Assembly (NCBI RefSeq): GCF_019396385.1
Contig: NZ_JAHKRN010000002.1
Coordinates: forward strand, 186,001 to 250,000
Length of the DNA stretch: 64,000 bases
Source: Nonomuraea harbinensis
GTDB lineage: Bacteria > Actinomycetota > Actinomycetes > Streptosporangiales > Streptosporangiaceae
Reading direction: 5' to 3'
The position numbers and the translations under genes are program-made. Every line of letters starts with the position of its first letter. Positions within the stretch are counted from its first letter, which is position 1. The notes beneath the pieces were generated by a model. That model was not told where the DNA came from and did not search any database. It saw only the letters and a program-made list of their open reading frames with translations. Positions 39,781 through 48,478 of this stretch are shown here, in pieces.

Positions 39781-40806
39781 TCAGCTCTCCGGGCTCAGGT
39801 CGAACAGGACGCCGCGGGGAGGGGCGGCGAAGTCCCGCTCGCCGTTCAGCACCCAGCCGGACTCGCGGAACGCCTCACGCCACTCCGTGCGGGTGGGGAG
39901 GTAGACCCCCATCGCGGCGTGCACGAGCTCGAAGCCCAGGGTGAAGATCGTCGTGTCCGCCCCCGGCGGTTCCTCGCTGCGGACCACGTCGCACAGCAGC
40001 AGCCGCCGCGCGTCGGGGAAGGCCGTGCGGAGCTTGCGCAGGCCCGCCACGCAGGTGGTCTTGGGCCAGAAGTCGTGGCCAAGGAAGACACAGGTGATGA
40101 GGTCGACGCCGGCGAACTCGGGCAGCGGTTCGAGGTCGCGCACGTCGCCGGTGACGACGCCGATCCGGCCGGCGAGACCGGCCTGCGCCACCGAGGACGC
40201 GGCCAGTTCCACCGCCGAGGGCGCGATGTCGACGCCCACCCCGCGCACGCCGGGCCGGCGGGAGACCGCGTCGATCAGCCGCTGGCCGGAACCGCAGCCG
40301 AGATCGGCGATGGCCGAGTAGTCCAGCTCGCCGAGCAGTTCGACGAAGTGCGGCTCTACCTCGGTCTCGCCGATCAGCTTGGAGCCGACCGCCACCGCCC
40401 GCATGTCCCTGGTGTAGAAGTCGCCGGTGCGGTTCGCGGTCCTGCTCACCTCGGGCAGGACGGAGAACAGCTCGCCGCAGCCGCGGACCATCCAGTAGAA
40501 GTATCCCCGCGCGCGGTAGGCGTCATCGAAGCGCGGCCCGGTGACCGCCTTGTCGTCGGCGACCTCGACGATCTCCGCCCAGGAGAGCGTCACCAGCAGC
40601 TGGCGCACCAGCCGCGGGTCGAGCCCGTCCGCGTTCGCCGTCTCGATCGAGTAGCTGTCCTCCCGCCTCAGCGCGTCGAGGATGCCCAGCTCGCCGGCGG
40701 CCGACAGTGACACCGCGACGAGGTAGGACGAGAAGACGTCGGCGACCGGGCCGCGGGTGAAAGCCGTGTGCATCGGGTTCTCCATTTCGGTCGGCATCGT
40801 GCTCAC
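39781..40806 (-). CDS. MppJ-like iron-dependent alpha-keto-acid C-methyltransferase
   Basis: The 341-residue product matches phenylpyruvate C-methyltransferase MppJ in length and sequence landmarks: GDFYTRDM, IADLGCGSGQRLID (SAM site), then GHDFWPKTTC, LRKLRTAFPDARRLLL and TLGFELVHAAMGVYLPT. The three iron ligands of MppJ (His243, Asp244, His295) are kept as His244, Asp245 and His296. Relatives make beta-methyl-Phe, beta-methyl-Trp (from indolepyruvate) or 3-methyl-Arg. An aminotransferase to interconvert keto and amino acid could be the fusion at 27630-29339. GTG 40806 (overlapping the previous stop, GGAG upstream) is chosen over ATG 40797. The identity of the keto acid is open. Confidence 0.9.
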   Translation of the reverse strand: MSTMPTEMENPMHTAFTRGPVADVFSSYLVAVSLSAAGELGILDALRREDSYSIETANADGLDPRLVRQLLVTLSWAEIVEVADDKAVTGPRFDDAYRARGYFYWMVRGCGELFSVLPEVSRTANRTGDFYTRDMRAVAVGSKLIGETEVEPHFVELLGELDYSAIADLGCGSGQRLIDAVSRRPGVRGVGVDIAPSAVELAASSVAQAGLAGRIGVVTGDVRDLEPLPEFAGVDLITCVFLGHDFWPKTTCVAGLRKLRTAFPDARRLLLCDVVRSEEPPGADTTIFTLGFELVHAAMGVYLPTRTEWREAFRESGWVLNGERDFAAPPRGVLFDLSPES

Positions 40807-41543
40807 GCCTGCTCCGCCCACAGCGCGTCCATGGTCTCGTGGGACATGACCGTCTCCAGGTCGGGCTTGGACGCGTACCCCATGTTGACGATCGTCCGCA
40901 CGCCCGCGGTGATCGGATAGACGCGGTGCAGCGTGGTGTTGGTGCGCATCACGTAGAGGTCGCCGGCCCCCACCTCGAACGACCAGATGGGGTTGTCGAG
41001 CAGCGCGCGGTGGATGGCGGGGTCGCTCTTGTCCCAGCGGGTGCCGGCGACGCACTGGACGAACCCGCCGTGCTCCGGCGGCGGGCACTGCACCAGCCAC
41101 ACCAGCGCGAAGCTGTAGTCGTCCCAGTGCCAGCCGTGGGTGTCACCGCTGTGCTCCAGACGGGTGATCACATACTGCTCGGGCTCGTACGGGCAGGCCA
41201 GCACGGGCTCGCCGACGATCTCGGCGAGCAGGCCGACGAGGGCCTCCGACCGGTACACGGCGGGGATGAGGGCGCTGTGCTCGGCGATCTCCGATCGCGT
41301 CACGTTGCGCATCCGGCGGGGCGTGCCGCCGGTTTCCTTGAACCTGAGGTCGCGCCGGACCCCGGATTCCTCGATGAGGGAGAGCACGTCGTCGGCCACG
41401 GCCTGCTTGACACTCGCGGGCGCCAGGAACGACACCATCGCGAATCCGCGATCGGCGAACTCGCGCCGGGCGGCCGCCACCTCGCCGGACAATTCGGCGT
41501 GGCGTACGTGCTGGTTCAGTTCCTGCACAATTCGGGCATTCAC
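40803..41543 (-). CDS. Fe(II)/2-oxoglutarate oxygenase of the BesD/HalD fold group
   Basis: The 246-residue product has the iron site HWD (His139, Asp141) in THGWHWDDYSFALVWL and distal His206 in RTNTTLHRVYPI, with Arg in AGVRTIVNMGY to hold 2-oxoglutarate. Lysine-type halogenases of this fold have Gly in place of the Asp; here the Asp is present, so hydroxylation rather than chlorination is expected. It should act on a free amino acid. GTG 41543 has AAGGA 8-9 nt upstream. First gene of the minus-strand tailoring operon; its promoter must lie in the 157-nt gap to the antiporter gene. Confidence 0.87.
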   Translation of the reverse strand: MNARIVQELNQHVRHAELSGEVAAARREFADRGFAMVSFLAPASVKQAVADDVLSLIEESGVRRDLRFKETGGTPRRMRNVTRSEIAEHSALIPAVYRSEALVGLLAEIVGEPVLACPYEPEQYVITRLEHSGDTHGWHWDDYSFALVWLVQCPPPEHGGFVQCVAGTRWDKSDPAIHRALLDNPIWSFEVGAGDLYVMRTNTTLHRVYPITAGVRTIVNMGYASKPDLETVMSHETMDALWAEQA

Positions 41544-41700
41544 TGCGGGGATCCTTCGCTTCTCCTGAGGGGATCTCGCTGCCTCGGACCGTAGAACCGT
41601 GGCGGAGGCCGGAGAAGCGTCCGCCGCCGTTGTGGCGAGAAATCGCCATTCGCTCGCCGCCCCGGCCGGGGCCGTACGGGGGCTTCCTACGCTGAGGGCC

Positions 41701-42984
41701 ATGCTCACCGGGGTCCCGCTGTTCCTCCTGCAGCTCGTCGTGATCCTTGCCTCGGCCGTCCTCCTGGGCCGGCTGGCCTCCCGGCTCGGCCAGCCGGCGA
41801 TCGTGGGCGAGCTGGCGGCCGGGGTCCTGCTCGGGCCCGCCGTTCTGGGACAGCTGGCGCCGGGCTGGGCCCAGTGGCTGCCGCGGCCCGGCTCGGGCGC
41901 GCTCATCGACGCCGTGGCCCAGCTCGGGCTCCTGCTGCTCGTCGGGCTCACCGCCGCCGAGCTCGACCTGGGCAGGCTGCGCGAGCAGGCGGGCACGCTG
42001 GCCCGGGTCAGCGCCTGGGCGCTGGTCCTGCCGCTCGTGCTGGGCGCGGCGGCGGGCTTCGTGGTGCCGGGGGCCCTCCTGGGGCCGGCCGCCGACCGGG
42101 TCACGTTCGCCGCCTACCTCGGCGTGGCGCTGTCGGTCACCGCCATCCCCGTCATCTCCCGTACGCTCAGCGACCTGCGCCTGCTCGGCCACCGCGTCGG
42201 CCAGATCACCCTGGCCTCCGGCGCCTGCCAGGACTCGGTCGCCTGGATACTGCTCGCGGTCGTCGGCGCGATGGCCACCAGCGGCGCGGGGCCGGAAACG
42301 ATCGGGATGCCGCTGCTGTGGCTGGCGGTCATGCTCCTGGCGGCCCTGGTGCTGCGGCCGGTCGCCCGGCGCGTGCTGAGCGTGGCCGACCCGGCGCCGG
42401 TCATGACCATGTCGGCCGTCGTGATCATCGCCGGCGCGCTCGCCGCGCACCTCGCCGGGCTGGAGCCGGTCGTCGGCGCCTTCGTCGCCGGGCTGGTCGC
42501 CGGGGCCGCCAAGGGCGAGGGCGCGCGGCACCTGGCCGGGCTGCGCACCGCCGTCATCGCCGTCCTCGCCCCGGTCTTCCTGGCCTTCGCCGGGCTGCAC
42601 CTGGACCTCGCGGCACTGGCCGAGCCGGCGGTCGCCCTGACCGCGGCGGGACTGCTGGCCCTGGCCGTGGCGGGCAAGCTGGCCGGCGGCTACATCGGCG
42701 CCCGCACCAGCGGGATGCCCCGCTGGGAGTCGTTCGCCATCGGCGCGGGGCTGAACTCGCGGGGCCTCATCGAGATCATCGTCGCCACCGTCGGACTCCG
42801 GCTGGGCATCCTGACACCCGCCGCGTACTCGATCGTCGTCCTGATCGCGGTGGCCACCTCCTTGCTGGCGCCACCGCTGCTGCGGGCGGCCTTCGAGCGA
42901 GCACCAGAACAGAACGGAGAGCGGCATGGCCGTGGCGCGAGTGAACGGGACCACCCTGACCTACACCGACCAGGGCACCGGTGA
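41701..42984 (+). CDS. CPA2-type Na+/H+ or K+/H+ antiporter
   Basis: The 427-residue membrane protein has about 12 hydrophobic segments with CPA2/KefB marks: LGQPAIVGELAAGVLLGPAVL near the start, ALSVTAIPVISRTLSDLRLL, and AIGAGLNSRGLIEIIVATVGL near the end. No cytosolic TrkA domain follows. ATG 41701 is probably leaderless: a TACGCT -10 box (41689-41694) is 6 nt upstream. Such antiporters are common at the edges of NRPS clusters, where they may help resistance; that is inference. The last 59 nt overlap the hydrolase gene. Confidence 0.87.
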   Translation: MLTGVPLFLLQLVVILASAVLLGRLASRLGQPAIVGELAAGVLLGPAVLGQLAPGWAQWLPRPGSGALIDAVAQLGLLLLVGLTAAELDLGRLREQAGTLARVSAWALVLPLVLGAAAGFVVPGALLGPAADRVTFAAYLGVALSVTAIPVISRTLSDLRLLGHRVGQITLASGACQDSVAWILLAVVGAMATSGAGPETIGMPLLWLAVMLLAALVLRPVARRVLSVADPAPVMTMSAVVIIAGALAAHLAGLEPVVGAFVAGLVAGAAKGEGARHLAGLRTAVIAVLAPVFLAFAGLHLDLAALAEPAVALTAAGLLALAVAGKLAGGYIGARTSGMPRWESFAIGAGLNSRGLIEIIVATVGLRLGILTPAAYSIVVLIAVATSLLAPPLLRAAFERAPEQNGERHGRGASERDHPDLHRPGHR

Positions 42985-43723
42985 CCCCGTGATCCTGGTG
43001 ATGGGCACCGGCAGCCCCGGGCACGTCTGGCACCTGCACCAGGCGCCCGCGCTGCTGGCCGCCGGCTACCGCGTCATCACCTTCGACAACCGCGGCCTGA
43101 CGCCGGACTCCGGGGCGCCGCCCGAGATCGATGACCTGGTCGGCGACCTCGCCGGGCTGGCCGAGACCCTGTGCGGGGGGCGCTGCCGCCTCGTCGGCGT
43201 GTCGATGGGCGCGCACGTCGTCCAGGAGCTCCTGCTGCAGCGGCCGGAACTGGTGGAGCAGGCCGTGCTGATGGCCACGCGCGGACGGCCCGACCACTTC
43301 CGCGCCAGGCTCGCCGCGGCCGAGGCCGAGCTGAACTTCGGTCCGGTGGAGCTGCCCGCCGCCTACGGCGCGGCGCTGCGCGCGGTGCTCAGCCTGTCGC
43401 CGCACACGCTCAACGACGAGAGCCGGGCCCGGCACTGGCTGGACCTCTTCGAGCTCTTCCCGACGGCCAAGGCGGTCATGCGCGCCCAGAGCAAACTGGA
43501 GATCATGGACGACCGGCTGGGGGACTACCGCGCCATCCGCGGCCGCTGCCTGGTCGTCGGCTTCGAGGACGACCTCATCACGCCGCCGCACCTCGGCCAG
43601 GAGGTCGCCACCGCCATCCCCGGCGCGAGGTACGCGCAGGTCGCCAAGTGCGGGCACTACGGGTATCTGGAGCAGCCGGACGAGGTCAACTCCCTGATGG
43701 TGGACTTCTTCGCGACCGCCTAG
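42926..43723 (+). CDS. Alpha/beta hydrolase
   Basis: The 265-residue product shows the fold's marks: VILVMGTGSPGHVWH (oxyanion loop), nucleophile elbow GVSMGA, acid VVGFEDDLITPP and histidine AKCGHYGYLEQP. It could be an editing or tailoring hydrolase of the cluster. GGAGAGCGGC precedes ATG 42926, inside the end of the antiporter gene. It resembles pathway-associated hydrolases more than type II thioesterases. Confidence 0.85.
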   Translation: MAVARVNGTTLTYTDQGTGDPVILVMGTGSPGHVWHLHQAPALLAAGYRVITFDNRGLTPDSGAPPEIDDLVGDLAGLAETLCGGRCRLVGVSMGAHVVQELLLQRPELVEQAVLMATRGRPDHFRARLAAAEAELNFGPVELPAAYGAALRAVLSLSPHTLNDESRARHWLDLFELFPTAKAVMRAQSKLEIMDDRLGDYRAIRGRCLVVGFEDDLITPPHLGQEVATAIPGARYAQVAKCGHYGYLEQPDEVNSLMVDFFATA

Positions 43724-43747
43724 GGACGCGCGGCGCCCGCGCGTCCC
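43723..43747. terminator. Perfect GC-rich hairpin at the end of the alpha/beta hydrolase gene
   Basis: Arms GGGACGCGCGG (43723-43733) and CCGCGCGTCCC (43737-43747), 3-nt loop, beginning in the TAG stop codon. No T-run follows, as is usual for actinomycete terminators. It marks the right border of the biosynthetic region. Confidence 0.65.
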
Positions 43748-43753
43748 CTGATC

Positions 43754-43861
43754 TCACCGCACCCGCACCCGGGTCTTCGTGCACACCTCGCACCGCTGTG
43801 TGACGACGCGGCCGATCGTCTCGATCGTCACCCACCGGTGACGAAAATGGATCCGGCTCAC
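43754..43861 (-). CDS. Small basic CxxC protein (35 residues)
   Basis: A GTG-initiated frame on the minus strand codes for a short protein containing HFRHRWVTIETIGRV and ending RCEVCTKTRVRVR. The CxxC and basic tail suggest half a zinc ribbon. Third-base GC is high and it fills the gap between the hydrolase terminator and msrB. No clear ribosome binding site is present, so confidence is modest. Confidence 0.42.
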   Translation of the reverse strand: MSRIHFRHRWVTIETIGRVVTQRCEVCTKTRVRVR

Positions 43862-43911
43862 GGCGATGGTCTACCCGCCACCCCTGTCCGATACGCCGTG
43901 TCAACGAACTG

Positions 43912-44313
43912 TCACTCCACGGGTTCGAGTCTCAGCGAGATCGAGTTGATGCAGAAGCGGTCGTCGGTCGGCGTCGGGTAGCCCTCGCCGTGGAAGACGT
44001 GCCCCAGATGGGAGTCGCAGCGCGCGCACCGCACCTCGGTGCGGACCATGCCGTGGCTGCGGTCCTCGATCAGCGTCACCGCGTCGGAGCCGGACGGCTG
44101 GAAGAAGCTCGGCCAGCCGCAGTGGGACTCGAACTTGGTGTCGGACCTGAACAGCTCCGCGCCGCACGCCCGGCAGGCGTAGACGCCCTCGGTCTTGGTG
44201 TCGACGTACTCGCCGGTGAACGGGCGCTCGGTGCCCGCCTCCCGCAGCACATGAAACTCCTCCGGAGAGAGCTGGACCCGCCATTCGGTCTCGCTCTTGA
44301 CCACCTTGTCCAT
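43912..44313 (-). CDS. msrB: Peptide methionine-R-sulfoxide reductase MsrB
   Basis: The 133-residue enzyme repairs methionine-R-sulfoxide in proteins. Two zinc pairs are visible (CRAC at 47-50, CARC at 96-99), the substrate loop [21 protein letters not shown], and the catalytic Cys121 in [12 protein letters not shown] 44313 gives the standard N-terminus ([12 protein letters not shown]). It stands alone, with 342 nt of non-coding sequence before it. Confidence 0.95.
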   Translation of the reverse strand: MDKVVKSETEWRVQLSPEEFHVLREAGTERPFTGEYVDTKTEGVYACRACGAELFRSDTKFESHCGWPSFFQPSGSDAVTLIEDRSHGMVRTEVRCARCDSHLGHVFHGEGYPTPTDDRFCINSISLRLEPVE

Positions 44314-44425
44314 ACGTTCAGCGTACGAGATGCGGCAAAAAGAGATCTCCATAGGGGGAGCATCCTTTCTGGGGCGAATTCGCGTCTTTGTCAGCAAGGG
44401 GGTGTCATCGCCTCCTGCAAAGGGG

Positions 44426-44545
44426 CGAGACCACTCGCCGGATCGCCAGAGCGGCACAGCCCACGCCCGTGCTGGCGCCGCCGGCGATCGCCACGGCCGG
44501 CCGGGTGGCGCGCCAGCGCCCGGAACGGCGGCGCGAGTGGTCTCG
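44426..44545. repeat. Long-loop 13-bp perfect inverted repeat in the msrB/polymerase gap
   Basis: Arms 44426-44438 (CGAGACCACTCGC) and 44533-44545 (GCGAGTGGTCTCG) flank 94 nt. The whole 44314-44655 gap holds no gene I can support; a minus-strand frame across it has poor start signals. The repeat could be a remnant of a small mobile or repeat element, or a structured RNA. Confidence 0.5.
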
Positions 44546-44655
44546 TTGACGGGCCCGTTCCGTCGAGCTCCCGGTCCCGCCACCGGTGCGGCTCCGGGAC
44601 GGGCCCCCTTCTCTCGCCCGGTGGTTTGTCGGAGGCGCGGGGTAGGTTCGTTCCC

Positions 44656-45654
44656 ATGGCATCGCCGTACATCGAGCTTGAGGTGGGAGACCGCACTGTC
44701 AAGGTGACGAATCCCGGCAAGATCTACTTTCCGGAGATCGGCGCGACGAAGCGCGAGCTGGTCGAGTACTACGTCAGTGTGGGCGAGGGCGCGCTCCGGG
44801 CGCTGAGAGACCGGCCCACCAACCTCAAGCGCCACCCCGACGGGGTGCAGAGCGAGGCCATCTACCAGAAGCGGATGCCCGCCAAGCGCCCCGACTGGGT
44901 GGAGACCGCGACCGTCACCTTCCCCAGCGGCCGGACGGCCGAGTCACTGAAGGTCACCGAGGTCGCCGCCATCGCCTACTGCGCCAACCTGGGCACCATC
45001 GACTTCCACCCCTGGCAGGTCCGCGCCTCCGACGTCGAACACCCCGACGAGCTGCGCGTCGACCTCGATCCGCAGCCCGGCGTGGGCTTCGGCGCGGTGC
45101 GCAAGGCCGCGTTCCTGACCAGGGACGTGCTGGAGGAGCTCGGCATGCCCGGGTTCGTCAAGACCTCGGGCAACCGCGGCGTCCACATCGCGGTGCGCAT
45201 CGAGCCGAGGTGGGACTTCGTGCAGGTCCGCCACGCCGGCATCGCGCTGGCCAGGGCCGTCGAGGAGCGCGACCCCGGCCTGGTCACCACCGCCTGGTGG
45301 AAGGAGGAGCGGGGCGACCGGGTGTTCATCGACTTCAACCAGAACGCCCGCGACCGCACGGTGGTCAGCGCCTACTCGGTCCGGGCCCGCCCGCACGCGC
45401 CGGTCTCGACCCCGCTCACCTGGCCCGAGCTGGAAGACGCCGACCCGCGCGACTTCGACATCCGCACGGTCCCCGCGAGGTTCGCCGAGCTGGGGGACGT
45501 GCACGCCGCCATCGACGACCAGGCCTACTCGATCGAGACCCTCCTCGACCTGTACGCGAAGGACGAGCGCGGCGACATGCCCTATCCGCCCAACTATCCG
45601 AAAATGCCCGGCGAGCCGAAGCGCGTGCAGCCGAGCAAGGCCCGCGACGACTGA
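44656..45654 (+). CDS. LigD-type NHEJ polymerase (primase-polymerase domain protein)
   Basis: The 332-residue stand-alone polymerase fills gaps during non-homologous end joining. Seen: N-terminal [34 protein letters not shown], the metal-binding [11 protein letters not shown] (Asp136, Asp138), [13 protein letters not shown] and [12 protein letters not shown] (third acidic site and nucleotide contact). Its TAGGTT box (44643-44648) lies 7 nt before the ATG, pointing to a leaderless mRNA. The matching ligase is at 52505-53668 rather than fused. Confidence 0.92.
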   Translation: MASPYIELEVGDRTVKVTNPGKIYFPEIGATKRELVEYYVSVGEGALRALRDRPTNLKRHPDGVQSEAIYQKRMPAKRPDWVETATVTFPSGRTAESLKVTEVAAIAYCANLGTIDFHPWQVRASDVEHPDELRVDLDPQPGVGFGAVRKAAFLTRDVLEELGMPGFVKTSGNRGVHIAVRIEPRWDFVQVRHAGIALARAVEERDPGLVTTAWWKEERGDRVFIDFNQNARDRTVVSAYSVRARPHAPVSTPLTWPELEDADPRDFDIRTVPARFAELGDVHAAIDDQAYSIETLLDLYAKDERGDMPYPPNYPKMPGEPKRVQPSKARDD

Positions 45655-45882
45655 CCACTCCCGTGCTCCCGGCGGGGGAGTGGTCACGGGTCGCGCGGGA
45701 GCCCCAGCGCGCGCTCGGCGATGATGTTGAGCTGCACCTCGGTCGTCCCGCCGCCGATCGTGAAGGCGCGGGTGGTGAGGATCATGCGGCTCCAGTAGGG
45801 GTCGGCGGGCGCCAGCGCCCAGCAGAACTCGGCCACCGCCTGGGCGTGCCGCATGCCGAGCAGCTTACGGACGCTGGACGCG

Positions 45883-46026
45883 GTGGCGACCCCACTGTCC
45901 TTGCCGCCTCTTGCGCCGGTGGCGACGCTGCTCCCCTTGCCGCCTCTGCTGCTGGTGGCGACCCCGCTCCCCTTACCGCCTCTGCTGCTGGTGGCGACCC
46001 CGCTCTCCATGCCGCCGCTGGTGCCG
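45883..46026. repeat. Minisatellite 1 in the acyl-CoA dehydrogenase: four 36-nt units
   Basis: Four consecutive 36-nt units start at 45883, 45919, 45955 and 45991, each opening GTGGCGAC. In the protein they give 12-residue units like SGVATSSRGGKG, placed between the TLAQLATG helix and VRKLLG, where relatives have a short loop. Confidence 0.9.
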
Positions 46027-47086
46027 GTGGCGAGCTGGGCGAGGGTCACGCGCAGGCCGAGGGCGGAGATGGCCTGGCCCTCGGCCCACAGCCGGCCCGC
46101 CTGCTCGCGCTGCGCCGCCCGCAGCGGCAGCCGGGCGGCGAACGCGGCCATGTCCGTGTGCCTCGACCCCGGCCCCCACGAGTCGCCGAGCGCGACCCGT
46201 TCGTGCGAGAGGGTGTCGCGGGCCACCCGCCAGCCGCCGTCCACCTCGCCGACGACCTGCTCGTCCGGCACGAACACGTCGTCGAGGAAGACCTCGTTGA
46301 ACAACTCGTCGCCGTTGATCTCCTTGAGCGGCCTGACGGTGACGCCGGGCGCGGCCATGTCCACGAGGAAGTACGTGATGCCCTCGTGCTTGGGCTTGCC
46401 GGGGGAGGTCCTGGCCAGGCAGATGCCCCAGTGGGCGTACTGGGCCAGGGACGTCCAGATCTTCTGCCCGGTCAGCGTCCAGCCGCCCTCCACGCGGGCC
46501 GCCCTGGTCGACAGCCCCGCCAGGTCCGAGCCGGCGCCCGGCTCGCTGAACAGCTGGCACCACACGATCTCGCCGGCGAACGTCCCGGGCAGGAAGCGTT
46601 CCCGCTGCTCCCGGGTCCCGTGCCGGACGATGGACGGCACGGCCCACGCGCCGATGCCCAGGTTCGGGCGTCTCAGGTCGCGGAACTCCTCGTGGATGAT
46701 CACCTGTTCGAGCGGTGACGCCCCGCGGCCCCACGGCTCCGGCAGGTGCGGCATGATCCACCCCTCCTCGGCGAACCGCCGCCGGCGCTCGGACGGATCG
46801 GCGGCCCGCAGCGACGCGGCGTGCGCCCGCACCGAGTCCCTGACCGGGGCGGCGTCCTCGGGCAGGTCAGGCTCCATCGTCCGCCGCACCCCCGCGAGGG
46901 CCAGCGCCGCCACCTCATCGGCCCACGCCCCCGGATCCCCGGCCACCATCCGGTCCGACAGCGCCCGGCGGTAGTAGCGGTGCGCGTCGTGCTCGAACGT
47001 GTAGCCGATGCCGCCGAGCACCTGGATCGCATCCGCCGCACACCGCACCCCGGCCTCCGCCCCGAGCACCCCGGCCACCCCCACAG

Positions 47087-47195
47087 CCAGCCGCACCTCC
47101 GGCGTCAACGCAGCCACCTCCCCGGCAAGCTGTTCCTGCGGCGGCAAGGTGGTCGCCTCTTCGGCAAGCCGCACCTCGGGCGGCAAGGTGATCCC
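47087..47195. repeat. Minisatellite 2 in the acyl-CoA dehydrogenase: about 2.8 units of 39 nt
   Basis: Units start at 47087, 47126 and 47165. The protein shows 13-residue units such as LPPEVRLAEEATT and LPPQEQLAGEVAA in the surface loop of the first module. Confidence 0.8.
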
Positions 47196-47697
47196 AGTCT
47201 GCCCGTGGACTCCGTGCTGTCCGGGGTCGTCCAGGGCTCTGGCGGCGTCCCATACGGCGGCGCGGGCCTGCTCCAGGGTTACCAGGGCGGCGGCCAGCCG
47301 GTGCTTGACGCCCTGGAACTGGCCGATGGGCCGGCCGAACTGCTCGCGTACCTCGGCGTACTCCGAGGCCGTGGCCACGGCCCAGGCCGCGACCCCGCAG
47401 GCGTCCGCGCCGAGCAGCACGGCGGCCAGCTCCCGTACCGGCACCGCGCCGAGCACGCGTTCCCGGGGCACGTCCATGACGGTCACAGTGCACAGGTCAC
47501 GGTCCAGGTCGACACCTGCGGCGGGCTCCGCCACGACATCCCCGCGATCGAGCAACGCCCAGCCGTCCGCACCCACCGGCACCAGAAACAGATCAGCCCT
47601 CGCCGCCCCGAGCGCGAGCAGGGCGGTCCGGCGGTCCGCGCGGGGTGACAGAGCGCCGGTGAGGTCGCTCGCCCCGGACGCGGCGGCGGGACCGCCT

Positions 47698-47880
47698 GTG
47701 ACGGGCGGGACTGAGGCGGCGGAGCTGTCTGTGACAGGCAGACCGGGGCTGCGGGACCGCCTGTGACGGGCATGACTGGGGCGGCGGATCCATCCGTGAC
47801 CGGCAGGACCTCCGGGCCGGCGGATCCATCCGTGACCGGCAGGACCTCCGTGCCGGCGAGACCGTCTGTGACGGGCAGGA
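47698..47880. repeat. Minisatellite 3 in the acyl-CoA dehydrogenase: units of 33/32/33/36/36 nt, carrying the frameshift
   Basis: Copies opening GTGAC start at 47698, 47731, 47763, 47796, 47832 and 47868 (the last partial). Units translate as VLPVTDGSAGPE-like blocks. The 32-nt copy at 47731 lacks one G compared with the GGCAGGAC of other copies and breaks the reading frame. Confidence 0.88.
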
Positions 47881-48184
47881 CGACGGTGGCGGTGAGGGAG
47901 CCGTTGGCGAGGCCGTCGGTCAGGTCCTTGGCGGCGGGGGAGCGGGCCGCCGCCGCGGCGGCGAGCACCGTCGGCAGGTACGGTCCGGGGACGCGCAGCT
48001 CGCCGAGCGCCTCCAGTGCCACGCACAGCTCCAGCAGCCCGTACCCCTGCCCGCCCCGCTCCTCCGGCAGGTGCAGCCCGAGCACCCCCTGCCGGGCCAG
48101 CGCACCATGGTCCGCACCCCGCTCCGCCAGCCCGCGCACGGACCCCGCGAGCGCCCGATGGTCAGTGGTCAGCCCGATTCCCAT

Positions 48185-48212
48185 GGACCGAACCTAGAAC
48201 GTTGTTCGGTCC
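48185..48212. promoter_or_regulatory. Perfect 9-bp palindrome next to the acyl-CoA dehydrogenase start, candidate TetR-type operator
   Basis: Arms GGACCGAAC (48185-48193) and GTTCGGTCC (48204-48212) with a 10-nt centre. It touches the start codon, as TetR-family operators in actinobacterial lipid and steroid genes often do. The rest of the 294-nt gap up to 48478 shows no convincing gene; a 40-codon frame at 48288-48410 has atypical codon use. Confidence 0.6.
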
Positions 48213-48478
48213 TTCTCCACCCCCAACGTGAAGCCGGGGCGGGGAAAATCGGTGGCGGTCCCGGACCGGGCCTGGTTACGCTCCCGATGTCCATGTACGA
48301 GTCATACGGGCGGTCACGCCCTGGAAAGCGGGGGGTTTATGCCCGGGACCGCGCCACGCGCGCCTCGTCGTACCGTCATACGGACCCGTACATGACACGT
48401 CATCCCTGACCGTCCCGAGGCCCGCACGGCGCTTCCTTGCTGCCCTTTCCCATCATGTCCGGCAAGGAGTACCCCAGG

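Larger units (their letters stand above)
45684..48184 (-). pseudogene. Two-module acyl-CoA dehydrogenase, broken by a one-base deletion in a repeat
   Basis: Reading from ATG 48184, the N-terminal acyl-CoA dehydrogenase start (DHRALAGSVRGLAER, GVLGLHLPEERGGQGYGLLE) runs into a proline/valine repeat, then loses frame; the rest (RADLFLVPVGADGW, VREQFGRPIGQFQGVKHRLA, IQVLGGIGYTFEHDAHRYYRR, then a complete second module with LFSEPGAGSDLAGL, LTGQKIWTS and FTIGGGTTEVQLNIIAERALG) continues in another frame. The span is 2501 nt; one added base gives 834 codons, the full two-module length. The missing base lies in a 32-nt repeat copy (47731-47762) whose neighbours are 33 or 36 nt. Either the gene is inactive, phase-variable, or the base is a sequencing error. 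It would oxidise acyl- or steroid-CoA thioesters with FAD. Confidence 0.85.

Noticed and set aside
40803-41543. BesD-like halogenase instead of hydroxylase
   Set aside because: The iron site is HWD; halogenases of this fold need Gly or Ala in place of the Asp to make room for chloride.
44405-44662. Minus-strand frame across the inverted-repeat gap
   Set aside because: Starts inside the polymerase gene, has no site, and only a weak hydrophobic stretch.
48288-48410. 40-codon plus-strand frame in the gap before the RNHCP genes
   Set aside because: No ribosome binding site, atypical third-position bases and no similarity.
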